Of a stretch of 64,000 bases of DNA, positions 19,056-27,147 are shown piece by piece (the first letter of the stretch is position 1; each line of letters opens with the position of its first letter). The stretch is from contig NZ_JAQQPS010000025.1 of assembly GCF_036688685.1 (NCBI RefSeq), forward strand, positions 18,532-82,531, given 5' to 3'. Origin of the DNA: JALYUM01 sp036688685 (GTDB lineage Bacteria; Pseudomonadota; Gammaproteobacteria; Burkholderiales; Burkholderiaceae_D). The notes below the pieces were generated by a model, which saw nothing but the letters and a program-made list of their open reading frames with translations, was not told the DNA's origin and made no database searches. Position numbers and translations under genes: made by a program.

Positions 19056-19317
19056 ACTCTCGATAGGCTACGCGCTGGTGTGCGTGCTGGTGGCGATGGT
19101 GCTGTGCGCGCTGCGCCTGCTCATCGGCCCCTCGGCCCATGACCGCGTGCTCGCGCTCGACACGCTGTGGATGGCCGGCATGCTGCTGGCGCTGGTGCTC
19201 GGCATCCGCTTCGGCACCCAGGTGTATTTCGAGGTGGCGGTGCTGATCGCGCTGGTCAGTTTCGTCTCCACCATCGCCATGGCGAAATTTTTGATGCGCG
19301 GGGAGATCATCGAATGA
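19033..19317 (+). CDS. mnhF: Na+/H+ antiporter subunit F
   Basis: This small subunit has 94 residues with three helices and the GPSAHDRVLALDTLWMAG motif typical of MrpF. The ATG at 19033, preceded by CCGGAGA, is preferred to a TTG at 19021; either way it starts inside the end of mnhE. Confidence 0.92.
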   Translation: MPVATLLELSIGYALVCVLVAMVLCALRLLIGPSAHDRVLALDTLWMAGMLLALVLGIRFGTQVYFEVAVLIALVSFVSTIAMAKFLMRGEIIE

Positions 19318-19703
19318 ACGGCATTGCTGCATTGCCGGCCTGGGCCGCACTGATCGTGGCAACGCTGCTGTTCCTCGGCGCGTCCATCATCCTGATCGGC
19401 GCGCTGGGCCTGCTGCGCCTGCGCACCTTTTATCAGCGCATGCACGGCCCGGCCATCATCGTCACGGTGGGGGCCGGCTGCATCCTGCTCGCCTCGATGG
19501 TGTATTTCACGGTGGCGCAATCGCGCCTGGTGGTGCACGAAGTGATCATTGCCGCATTCATCCTGATGAGCGCGCCGGTGGTCTCGATGCTGATCATGCG
19601 CGCCGCCGTGTACCGCGACCTGCGCGCCAAAAAGGCGGACAGCGGCGCGACCGCGGGCGGGGTTTACCAGATCGCCGGGGAGGAAGCGCCGGGCAAGGAA
19701 TAA
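19314..19703 (+). CDS. mnhG: Na+/H+ antiporter subunit G
   Basis: The 129-residue last subunit contains the MrpG signature LGLLRLRTFYQRMHGP and three helices, followed by a charged tail. It begins with an ATGA overlap on the mnhF stop. The frame is open further upstream, but that part lies inside mnhF and is not used. It ends the A(B)-C-D-E-F-G operon. Confidence 0.93.
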   Translation: MNGIAALPAWAALIVATLLFLGASIILIGALGLLRLRTFYQRMHGPAIIVTVGAGCILLASMVYFTVAQSRLVVHEVIIAAFILMSAPVVSMLIMRAAVYRDLRAKKADSGATAGGVYQIAGEEAPGKE

Positions 19704-19798
19704 CGTTGCCGGAATAGCAAAGGCGAGGCATACTGGAATCTACTAACAGTCAATATATTGTTGGTCCCAAAGCTCTATCCCAACAGAGGAAGGTGCGC

Positions 19799-20326
19799 AT
19801 GCCAGTCGACTATGCTTACGCTACACCGGTGGCGCTCCCCGCGCAGTCTGCCGTCACCCGGGCCTATCCCTCGGTGCAGCTTGCCGATGCCTACGCGATC
19901 CGCCTGCCGCCGGGCGCGTCGCAGGATCCGGAAGTGCTGGCCCGCTTCATGTTTGCCAACCAGCCCGCCTGGGTCGGTATGCTCATGCGCATCCGGGACG
20001 CCATCGTCGCCCGGCTCGGCCTCAAAACAGGCAAACAACTCGCCACGCTCGAGCCGGGGGCACGGACGCAGCGGGTGGGCATCTTCAGAATCTACAGCAA
20101 GAACGAGACGGAGATCGTCGTCGGCGAGGACGACAAGCACCTCGATTTCCGCGTGTCGCTGCTGTGCGTTGACGCCCAGTTGACCGTCTCTACCGTGGTG
20201 CACTGTCACAACCGGCTGGGACGCACGTATTTGCTGCTCATCGCACCCTTCCACCGGCTGGTTGTGCAAGCCAGTTTGCGGCGCGCGGCACGGATCGGCT
20301 GGCCGTCCCGGATTGTTCACAAATAA
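19799..20326 (+). CDS. DUF2867 domain protein
   Basis: A 175-residue protein of unknown function starts at the ATG at 19799 behind AGGAAGG; a GTG two codons earlier is possible. Its shape matches the DUF2867 family: an N-terminal strand region, FMFANQPAWVGMLMRIRDAI, then EIVVGEDDKHLDFRVSLL and the final VHCHNRLGRTYLLLIAPFHR. It has no signal peptide. It sits between the antiporter operon and the PAAR gene, 106 bases from the latter, so a functional link with the effector island is not indicated. Confidence 0.75.
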   Translation: MPVDYAYATPVALPAQSAVTRAYPSVQLADAYAIRLPPGASQDPEVLARFMFANQPAWVGMLMRIRDAIVARLGLKTGKQLATLEPGARTQRVGIFRIYSKNETEIVVGEDDKHLDFRVSLLCVDAQLTVSTVVHCHNRLGRTYLLLIAPFHRLVVQASLRRAARIGWPSRIVHK

Positions 20327-20432
20327 GTTTGACGGGGCGCAACTCGGCCTCCATTTCCCCAAAGCACTGTCCCAATTCGCCTGACACTACTGGCTGACGG
20401 CACTCGCGCCGTCTGCATCCAGGAGGACGGCG

Positions 20433-20966
20433 ATGAGCGAAGCATTGATTTTGCTGGGCGACGCCACCGACCACGGCGGCACGGTCACCAGCGCCGCACC
20501 GGTGGCCACTGCCGGCGGCAAGCCGATTGCGCGACTGGGTGACATGGTGGCCTGCCCGCGCTGCCGCGGCAATTTTCCCATCGTCCAGGGCAACCCGGCA
20601 ATGACCTTCGATGGCGCCGCCGCGGCCTACCACGGCTGCGCGGTCGCTTGCGGCGCCAAACTGATCGCCAGCCAGTCAGAGATGACGACGGAACCGGCCG
20701 GTGGCGCTGGCGACACCACGCCGCGGCGCTATTTTTCGTTTGACGAGGGCATCGCGGCAGCCGTCGTCAGCGGCCCGTATCGCGGTCGCTTCCAGCTGCT
20801 CGACGAGCAGACCGACCAGCCCATCAGCGGCCGCCGCGTGCGCGTGCGCACCAGTGGCGGCGCCAGCATCGAGGCGGTGACCGACTCACAGGGCTACACG
20901 CCGTGGGTCGAGCGCGAGGTCGCGGAATCGCTCGCCTTCGAGCTGATCGACGATCGCGCGCCGTGA
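20433..20966 (+). CDS. PAAR-domain type VI secretion tip protein with Ig/transthyretin-like extension
   Basis: The 177-residue protein has an N-terminal PAAR fold (about 1-85: ILLGDATDHGGTV, then GKPIARLGDMVACPRCRG and GCAVACGAKLIA). PAAR proteins sharpen the VgrG spike and carry effectors. Residues ~95-175 (YRGRFQLLDEQTDQPISGRR, then VTDSQGYT) look like a transthyretin/Ig-like beta module that may dock cargo. Its stop overlaps a GTG start of the following nuclease gene, so the two products are translationally coupled and probably delivered together. No other T6SS genes are in the window. Confidence 0.85.
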   Translation: MSEALILLGDATDHGGTVTSAAPVATAGGKPIARLGDMVACPRCRGNFPIVQGNPAMTFDGAAAAYHGCAVACGAKLIASQSEMTTEPAGGAGDTTPRRYFSFDEGIAAAVVSGPYRGRFQLLDEQTDQPISGRRVRVRTSGGASIEAVTDSQGYTPWVEREVAESLAFELIDDRAP

Positions 20967-21667
20967 GCGGGCCGCCACTTGCCAACGGCAACATGGCGCC
21001 CGACGGCGCCACCACCCCGGTGCGGCTGGGGCAAGTGCCACTGGCGCCCGCCGACAAAAAGGTGCTGTGCTCGGCGATGTGCCAATGTGACAAAATGCCC
21101 GATGTCGGCAAGGATGGAAAGCAGTTGAAGCAGGGCTGCGTGGCGGGACGCTTGCAAGCGCTGGACCAGCTGCTGGCGCACCGCAGCCCGTATAAGCAGG
21201 AGATCAATTACGACATGACGAAATCGCCGCCGGCGCCGGCCATGGACAGCGCCATTGCGACCAAAGGACACCCGTATTTGCCGGGCTGGCTGCGCAAGTA
21301 CTGGGGGACCGAGCCGGAACATGCGCCCACGTTCAAGGCAGGGCAGGGTCTGATTCGCCGGCCGGACGTGGTGATCGTGAACGATCCGGCCAAGCCGCCG
21401 ACGCAGGACAATATCAAGCAGATTGTCGAGATGAAATTTCCGCCGGATACGATCTCAAAAGCGCAGGAAGACGCTTATCGAAAAATTGCAGGCCATCCAG
21501 GCAAATTCAAGAAATTGGAACCTGGTGAGTGCGATTGCGACGCGCCAGAACCGGATGGAATAAAAATCCCCGTTGAAAAACTTGGCTGGGCAGCTGCGGC
21601 TGCGGCCTGGGTTGCTTTTGCTTTAACGCGTGGCCGTACGCCTCGGCCGCCCATCCCCGCTTTCTGA
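20963..21667 (+). CDS. Putative type VI nuclease effector, VRR-NUC (PD-(D/E)XK) domain
   Basis: The frame starts with GTG at 20963, giving GTGA overlapping the PAAR stop, and encodes 234 residues. A Cys-containing region (CSAMCQCDKMPD) precedes a compact nuclease core: RRPDVVIV (Asp135) and IVEMKFPPD (Glu156-x-Lys158), followed by SKAQEDAYRKIAG. This matches the D...ExK pattern of VRR-NUC enzymes, a fold used by T6SS DNase effectors such as TseV. The C-terminus ends in a hydrophobic Ala/Trp-rich stretch and a basic Pro-rich tail. The next gene is a DUF3396 immunity-type protein. Toxicity is inferred, not shown. Confidence 0.75.
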   Translation: MSGPPLANGNMAPDGATTPVRLGQVPLAPADKKVLCSAMCQCDKMPDVGKDGKQLKQGCVAGRLQALDQLLAHRSPYKQEINYDMTKSPPAPAMDSAIATKGHPYLPGWLRKYWGTEPEHAPTFKAGQGLIRRPDVVIVNDPAKPPTQDNIKQIVEMKFPPDTISKAQEDAYRKIAGHPGKFKKLEPGECDCDAPEPDGIKIPVEKLGWAAAAAAWVAFALTRGRTPRPPIPAF

Positions 21668-21677
21668 AGGACACGTT

Positions 21678-22775
21678 ATGGACAAGCTTGCCCTTGATGC
21701 TTTCATGATCAATTGGATGAACACCCACGAAAACAATGTTCTGCCAGGTGCAATGCTGATGAAGCATGGCCCGCAAGACTACATCGGCGCCGCACTTGCC
21801 GTGCGCGGCACCTTGTACTTTCGTGGTTCCCATACTGCTGGCGTGAGGGAGGCAATCTGCCGATGCTTTGATGATTATGAGTCTATTGCGAAGGAGCACT
21901 TAACCTGGCTGTGGCGCGAAGAACCGCCCGAGGGCCCCGACAAATTCGCTTACCCAAAAGCCAGACCATTGCGTGACATGATGAAGCGCCTGGACGTCGA
22001 TGACCATGTTGGGTTTGCTTACATCGGCGGCAAGAAACCGCACGAAAGCAGTCCATGGATATTTTGGGTATCAGGACTGCGTGGATGGGAAGCAAAAATG
22101 AGCCGGTACGGGCTTGGCTCGCTGGAGTTCTCGTTACCGCGCAGTTTCGTCAAGGCTCACCCTGTCCTCTTTCAGCAATTGTTTGTCGACTTTGCGCGGC
22201 GCCTGAAAGCGGAACATGGACACGGCGGCTTCGCCTTCAATCTCTCGGCAGTACGTGGCGAAGAAAACGAATCGACAGAAGCGTTCATGGCATCCAAAAT
22301 GGCAGGCTTGGACGCGGGTAGCGCAATCATGGTCGGGCGCCATGGGAAAACCGGCATCGCCGATCACATCAAAACAATCGGCTGGCTCACTGCCATCAAC
22401 ACTGATATGGTCGAGGCAGTTGGCGGCATGCCAACGCTACGTTCTGAACTGCCGCAGGACTGGTTTGCCAAATATGACTACGGCAACGGCATCGTGATCC
22501 AGGCCGGCCCTGAACCGGAAATTGCTCCGGTCGAGCTCGACGCAAAGCCGGCTATCTATGTGCTGCCGAACATGCTCTTGCGGAAGATCCGGGTGTCGGA
22601 AATCGACAGCCTGCATTACTACCCCAAAGATGGTGAACCACGCTTGGCCGGCGCCGCCGCCGAACGCTGGCTCACCCGTTTCGATGTGCCGGACAGTGAA
22701 CTTCTGGCCTATAAAGCGAAGTTGCTCAATGAGCCCAAACTGACCAGGGAAGCGATTTTGCCTGACGTTTTATAA
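21678..22775 (+). CDS. DUF3396 type VI immunity-family protein, copy 1
   Basis: This 365-residue cytosolic protein starts at ATG 21678 behind GAAGGA, 10 bases after the nuclease stop. DUF3396 proteins are found as immunity partners next to T6SS effectors, and its position fits neutralisation of the VRR-NUC nuclease. Recognisable stretches are LAVRGTLYFRGSHTAGVREA, GFAYIGGKKPHESSPW, LRSELPQDWFAKYDYGNGIV and GPEPEIAPVELD. A full-length paralogue follows directly. Confidence 0.8.
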   Translation: MDKLALDAFMINWMNTHENNVLPGAMLMKHGPQDYIGAALAVRGTLYFRGSHTAGVREAICRCFDDYESIAKEHLTWLWREEPPEGPDKFAYPKARPLRDMMKRLDVDDHVGFAYIGGKKPHESSPWIFWVSGLRGWEAKMSRYGLGSLEFSLPRSFVKAHPVLFQQLFVDFARRLKAEHGHGGFAFNLSAVRGEENESTEAFMASKMAGLDAGSAIMVGRHGKTGIADHIKTIGWLTAINTDMVEAVGGMPTLRSELPQDWFAKYDYGNGIVIQAGPEPEIAPVELDAKPAIYVLPNMLLRKIRVSEIDSLHYYPKDGEPRLAGAAAERWLTRFDVPDSELLAYKAKLLNEPKLTREAILPDVL

Positions 22776-22787
22776 ATGAGTTCGCGC

Positions 22788-22798
22788 GGGGGGGGGGG
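22788..22798 (+). repeat. Homopolymer of 11 G before immunity copy 2
   Basis: Eleven consecutive G occupy the ribosome-binding-site position two bases before the ATG at 22801. Such tracts slip during replication and would change the spacing and strength of translation initiation for the second immunity copy. Base-call error in the exact length is possible. Confidence 0.8.
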
Positions 22799-22800
22799 CG

Positions 22801-23898
22801 ATGGATAAAGCTGAGCGTGATGGATTCATGATCAACTGGACGAAGACCCATGAAAACCACGTTCTCCCGGGGGCGATGTTCATGAAGTATGGACCCGAAG
22901 ACTACATCGGCGCCACCCTGGCGGTGCGGGCCACGCTGTATTTTCGCGGCTCTCACACGAATACGGTGCGGGACGCAATCTGCAAGTGCTTCGATCAGTA
23001 AGAAGCCATTGCCAGACAGCACCTGACTTGGCTGGGGCGGGAAGAACCACCGGAAGGACCGGATAAATTTGCCTATCCCAAGGCGAAGTCCATGCGGGAA
23101 ATGCTCAAGCGGATGGATGAGAATGACTGTGTCGGCTTTGCTTACATCGGCGGCGAAAAGCCGCATGATGCGAGCCCCTGGTTGTTCTGGGTCTCAGGGC
23201 TGCGCGAATGGGAGGCCAAGCAGGGTGATAATGGACTCGACTCGCTGCAATTCTCCGTCCCGCGTCAGTTCGTGGAAACTCACCCCACCGAACTTCAAAC
23301 ACTGTTTATTGCATGCGCGCGTTTGTTGAAGGCAGAGCATGGCCATGCCGGTTTCGCCTTTAATTTGTCGATTGTCCGCAAACCTGAAAACGAATCCACC
23401 GAAGCGGTCATGGTATCGAAAATGGCCGGCCTTGATGCTGGTAGTGCAGTGCTGGTAGCAGCCCGCCACACGACAGGCATTCCCAGTCACATCAAGACAG
23501 TGGGTTGGCTCACCGCAATTAATACACGCATGATCGAAACGGTCGGTGGCATACCCAAGCTGCGTTCCGAGTTGCCCCAGGATTGGTTCGCCAGATACGA
23601 CTATGGCAACGGTATCGTGATTCAGGCCGGCCCCGAACCGGAGATCGCACCAGTCGAACTCGACGCAAAGCCGTCCATCTATGTGCTGCCGAATATGGTG
23701 CTGCGAACGCTTCGCATCGCGCACATTGGTAGCCTGCACCAGGGTTCCATGGATGGTGAGCCACGTCTGGCCGGCGCCGCCGCCGAACACTGGCTCACCC
23801 GTTTCGACGTGCCGGACAGTGAACTCCTGGCCTATAAAGCCAAGCTCCTGAACGAACCCAAACTCACGCCGGAAACCACCTTGCCGGGTGCGCTGTAA
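22801..23898 (+). pseudogene. DUF3396 type VI immunity-family protein, copy 2, interrupted by one in-frame stop
   Basis: The same frame runs from ATG 22801 to the TAA at 23898 and is 1098 nt long, exactly the length of copy 1. Codon 67 is TAA (22999-23001) where copy 1 has TAT: CFDDYESIAKEH in copy 1 against CFDQ-stop-EAIARQH here. Downstream homology continues to the last codon, with no frameshift. As written it yields a 66-residue fragment; an internal ATG at 23092 could give a 268-residue product, but no good ribosome-binding site is visible. It is either a recently inactivated duplicate or a read-through or sequencing artefact. Confidence 0.8.
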
Positions 23899-23912
23899 CC
23901 GGCGCGGATGAC

Positions 23913-23948
23913 AAAAAGCCCCTGCACATCGCTGTGCAGGGGCTTTTT
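23913..23948. terminator. Strong bidirectional terminator
   Basis: A perfect 16-bp stem (AAAAAGCCCCTGCACA / TGTGCAGGGGCTTTTT) with a 4-nt loop lies between the convergent immunity and NHL genes, with A/T tracts on both sides suited to termination of both strands. Confidence 0.92.
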
Positions 23949-23965
23949 CAAACAGGCGCAGCGGC

Positions 23966-25288
23966 TTACTTGCGAACCAGCTTGCGCACCTTGTTGAAGT
24001 CCGCCACATACAGCGTTTTTGCTTTGTCGAACACCACGCTGGTCGGGCCATGGAACAGGGCGCCCGCGCCGGTGTCGGCCGTGTCGCCGCCACTGCCGCC
24101 GCCGGCGATGGTGCTGACCTTGCCGGACGGGGCGATTTTGCGGATGAAATTGCCTTGCGTTTCCGCCACGTACAGGAAGCCGTCGGCGTCGATCGACAGG
24201 TTGACCGGCAAATTGAAGGTCGCAGCCGTTCCGGCGCCATTCGCACTGCCGGCGGCGCCGCTGCCGGCGAACGTCGTGACCACACCGGCCGGGGTGACTT
24301 TGCGGATCTTGTTATTGATGGCATCGGCCACGTACAGGTTGTTCGCCGCATCGATCGCCAGGCCAGACGGACCGTTGAAGCTGGCCAGCGCGCCGGTGCC
24401 GTCGCGGTTGCCCGTCACATCGGTCGTGCCGGCGAAGGTGCTGACGTCCCCCTGCTGCGTGATCCTGCGAATGACGTGGGCTTTTGCGTCAACAACAAAC
24501 AGGTTGCCGGCACTGTCGATGACGATGCCACCGGGCTGCTTGAAACTGGCGAACAGGCCGTTGCCGTCGCGGCTGTCAAAGGTGCCGCTGCCGGCCACGG
24601 TGCTGATCACGCCGGCAGGCGTAATCTTGCGCACATTGCGCGCGCCCGAGTCGGACACGTACAGGTTGCCTGCCGTGTCGAACACCAGCGACGTTGGCGC
24701 GGCGAAGTTGGCGGCAGCGCCGGCACCGGTGGTGCCGCCGGCAAAGGTGGTGACAACGCCATCGACGGTCATTTTTCGGATCTGGCTGTTGCCACCGTCG
24801 CCCACGTAGAGATTGCCGCTGGCGTCGAGTGCCAGACCGAAAATGCCATTGAAGCGCACGGCGCTGCCGCTGCCGTTCGCCGCACCTGCCGTGTCGCTAC
24901 CGGCCAGCGTGCTCACGCCAACCACCGCATCGGCGCAGATGACCGGCACCGACACATCGGTGCTGGCCATCACGGCCGGGAAGGTGCCGCTGATGCTGCA
25001 CGCCTGGAAGCCCTGCGGCTGCGACGTGATGGCCACCGAATAGCTGGCGCCGGTGGCCACTTTATTCGCAAACACGAAGGAGGTACCGGCTTTCGGGACG
25101 GTGACCGTGTCGTTGCCATTGGCGACGACCAGCCCGCTGGCTTCGAGGTTGACCACAGGCCCGGCTACCAGGAACGACGCGGAGCCCGGCGGCGTGGTGC
25201 CGCTGCCGCCGCCGCTCGAACTGCCGCCTCCGCCGCCGCCGCATGCGGCCAATAGAAGGCAAATCAGGGCTGGCGCTGTATTTTTCAT
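23966..25288 (-). CDS. NHL-repeat beta-propeller lipoprotein
   Basis: The 440-residue envelope protein has a lipobox (LLLAACG) and a Gly/Ser-rich tether. An N-terminal beta domain (to about 130) precedes about six NHL repeats, each showing variants of LAIDAANNLYVAD - NKIRKVTPAGVVTTFAGS. NHL propellers bind proteins or sugars and are usually non-enzymatic. Repeat-to-repeat similarity is high also at DNA level. No partner gene is adjacent. Confidence 0.88.
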   Translation of the reverse strand: MKNTAPALICLLLAACGGGGGGSSSGGGSGTTPPGSASFLVAGPVVNLEASGLVVANGNDTVTVPKAGTSFVFANKVATGASYSVAITSQPQGFQACSISGTFPAVMASTDVSVPVICADAVVGVSTLAGSDTAGAANGSGSAVRFNGIFGLALDASGNLYVGDGGNSQIRKMTVDGVVTTFAGGTTGAGAAANFAAPTSLVFDTAGNLYVSDSGARNVRKITPAGVISTVAGSGTFDSRDGNGLFASFKQPGGIVIDSAGNLFVVDAKAHVIRRITQQGDVSTFAGTTDVTGNRDGTGALASFNGPSGLAIDAANNLYVADAINNKIRKVTPAGVVTTFAGSGAAGSANGAGTAATFNLPVNLSIDADGFLYVAETQGNFIRKIAPSGKVSTIAGGGSGGDTADTGAGALFHGPTSVVFDKAKTLYVADFNKVRKLVRK

Positions 25289-25626
25289 GATGGGTCTCGC
25301 GTGATCGTTAAGTGCGGCTGATAGTGCAGCCTGGAAATATTGTTGGTTTTTTAAAATTGTACTCGCGAGGAAATTTCTTGCTTGAGGAACATTTCAATTG
25401 TGTAATGGTGAAATCGGCTTCCTCACTGGGCCAGGGCCTGCGCGTGCACGAGAGTGCGCGACAACTCTGCTGCACCCAGAGACAAATCATTACAAAAACC
25501 GTTGCGACTTTGCTACAAAGTCGCAAGCTCAGCATCGTTCCTGCGCCCATGGTTGAACCGCGAGCTTGGCCTCCTTACCTGCGGAAACCCGGTATCATCG
25601 ACGCCACCCCCTTATTCGAGTCCGCC
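25289..25626. other. Intergenic region upstream of nudC
   Basis: These 338 bp lie between the divergent NHL and nudC genes. The nudC frame is open upstream to 25312 but without family similarity. A weak promoter-like pair, TTGCTT (25378-25383) and TGTAAT (25401-25406) with a 17-bp spacer, and a perfect palindrome at 25502-25526 are the only structures noted. Confidence 0.55.
25502..25526. promoter_or_regulatory. Perfect 11-bp inverted repeat upstream of nudC
   Basis: TTGCGACTTTG and CAAAGTCGCAA are exact arms around a 3-nt centre, 100 bases before the nudC ATG. There is no T run on the + strand. It could be a dimeric-repressor operator or a minus-strand terminator (GGTTTTTG follows on that strand). 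Confidence 0.45.
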
Positions 25627-26445
25627 ATGCTGCAAACGCCCACCGGTTTTACGCCCCTGATCCGTTCCGAAGTGCACGCCGATCCGCTGACGTTCATCTT
25701 TCACGACAAACGTATATTGGTGCGTGAACATGACCAGGCGCTGCCGGACGCAGCTGCGTTGGCGCTGCTCGACATCGCGCCGCACGGCCTGCGTCCGGTC
25801 GGCCTGTGGGGCACGCGCTACGCCCAGACCAGCTGGACCGAAACCGACGCGGCGCCGCCCGGTTACGAATGGCGCGGCCTGCGCTCGCTGTTCGGCGCGC
25901 TGCCCGACGATTTGCTCGGTGTGGCCGGTCGCGCCGCGCAAATTGCCGAATGGGCGCGCACGCACCGCTTCTGCGGCAATTGTGGCAAGCGCATGGTGCA
26001 GGCCGAGGGCGAGCGCTGCATGACCTGTCCGCACTGTGGCCACCTGGCCTATCCGCGTATCTCGCCGGCCATGATGGTGCTCATCCGCAAGGGTGATGCG
26101 GTATTGCTGGCGATGCATGCGATCTCGCCGGCCAAGCGCTACACGCCGCTGGCCGGTTTCCTGGAGGCGGGCGAGTCGATCGAAGAAGCCGTGCACCGGG
26201 AAGTGATGGAAGAAGTCGGCCTGCGCGTGCACAACCTGCAATATTTCTCCAGCCAGTCGTGGCCCTTCCCCCATTCGCTGATGATCGCCTTCACCGCCGA
26301 CTACCTCGATGGCGAGATCCGCGTCGATGCCAACGAAATCGCCGACGCCCGCTGGTTCGGCCCGGACGACGTGTGGCCCGAGAAAGTGGCGCACGTGTCG
26401 GTCTCGGCCATGCTGGTCGATGCGCACCGCCCGCCCGGGCGTTGA
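25627..26445 (+). CDS. nudC: NAD(+) diphosphatase / NADH pyrophosphatase
   Basis: NudC hydrolyses NAD(H) to NMN(H) and AMP and in E. coli removes NAD caps from RNA. The protein has 272 residues from ATG 25627. A zinc ribbon is visible with CGNC (Cys116, Cys119) and CPHC. The Nudix box GFLEAGESIEEAVHREVMEE lies near residue 177. The NudC-specific SQPWPFPxS motif is present as SQSWPFPHS. folE follows 72 bases downstream in the same direction. Confidence 0.95.
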   Translation: MLQTPTGFTPLIRSEVHADPLTFIFHDKRILVREHDQALPDAAALALLDIAPHGLRPVGLWGTRYAQTSWTETDAAPPGYEWRGLRSLFGALPDDLLGVAGRAAQIAEWARTHRFCGNCGKRMVQAEGERCMTCPHCGHLAYPRISPAMMVLIRKGDAVLLAMHAISPAKRYTPLAGFLEAGESIEEAVHREVMEEVGLRVHNLQYFSSQSWPFPHSLMIAFTADYLDGEIRVDANEIADARWFGPDDVWPEKVAHVSVSAMLVDAHRPPGR

Positions 26446-26517
26446 ACAGGGGTTCAACGGCTGGCCGCGCGCATTTTCTATATACTTGCGGCAATCAAAA
26501 TACGTGAAGGCTCTACC

Positions 26518-27084
26518 ATGTCCCACCAAGATGACTTCTCCGAAAATGACTGGCGCCGCCTGCTGGCGTCGCTGGGGGAAGATCCCGACCGTCCCGGTCT
26601 GCAAGAAACCCCGGCGCGCGTCGCCAGGGCATGGGAACACTGGACCTCGGGTTATGGCCAGGATCCGGTCGAAGTTCTGAAGGCGTTTGAAGACGGCGCC
26701 GAGGAATACAACGAGCTGATCGTGGTGCGCGGCATCCCCGTCTACAGTCACTGCGAACACCACCTGGCGCCGTTTTTCGGCAAGGCGACGATCGGCTATC
26801 TGCCCAAGGGCAAGATCGTCGGCCTCTCGAAACTGACGCGCCTGGTCGACATTTTCTCGAAGCGTCTGCAAGTGCAGGAACGCATGACGATTCAAATCGC
26901 GAATGCGCTGATGGAAGTGCTGGAACCGAAAGCGGTGGGCGTGGTCGTGCGTTGCCGCCATATGTGCATGGAAAGCCGCGGCATCCGCACCACCGGCGAA
27001 GAAACGATCACCTCGGCCATGCTGGGCGGTCTGCGCAGCAATCTGGCGCTGCGCACCGAGTTTTTGGCGCTGGCGCGTGATTAA
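26518..27084 (+). CDS. folE: GTP cyclohydrolase I
   Basis: This 188-residue cytosolic enzyme converts GTP to 7,8-dihydroneopterin triphosphate, the first step of folate/pterin synthesis. The zinc and catalytic residues are recognisable in VYSHCEHHLAPFFG and VVVRCRHMCMESRG, with GYLPKGKIVGLSKLTRLVD and QIANAL as in type IA enzymes. The length is normal. Confidence 0.97.
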   Translation: MSHQDDFSENDWRRLLASLGEDPDRPGLQETPARVARAWEHWTSGYGQDPVEVLKAFEDGAEEYNELIVVRGIPVYSHCEHHLAPFFGKATIGYLPKGKIVGLSKLTRLVDIFSKRLQVQERMTIQIANALMEVLEPKAVGVVVRCRHMCMESRGIRTTGEETITSAMLGGLRSNLALRTEFLALARD

Positions 27085-27099
27085 AATGTAGGGAGTGAG

Positions 27100-27139
27100 G
27101 GAACCAGTTCCTGAACGCGGCCTCAAATACATTTTGAGG
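27100..27139 (+). promoter_or_regulatory. Two leader hairpins before the OrfA-like gene; the second pairs the Shine-Dalgarno
   Basis: GGAAC-CA-GTTCC (27100-27111) is followed by CCTCAAA-tacat-TTTGAGG (27121-27139). The 3' arm of the second contains GAGG, the only ribosome-binding site for the ATG at 27148, so pairing would block translation. Stem-loops that hide transposase start signals are known in several insertion sequences. Confidence 0.5.
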
Positions 27140-27147
27140 CGAACATC

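Noticed and set aside
24050..25255. 401-codon frame opposite the NHL protein
   Set aside because: Periodic shadow of the NHL repeats; the lipobox and propeller repeats support the minus-strand frame.
23966..25288. Regularly spaced similar DNA segments suggesting a CRISPR-like array
   Set aside because: The periodicity comes from NHL coding repeats of variable sequence; there are no identical direct repeats with unique spacers.
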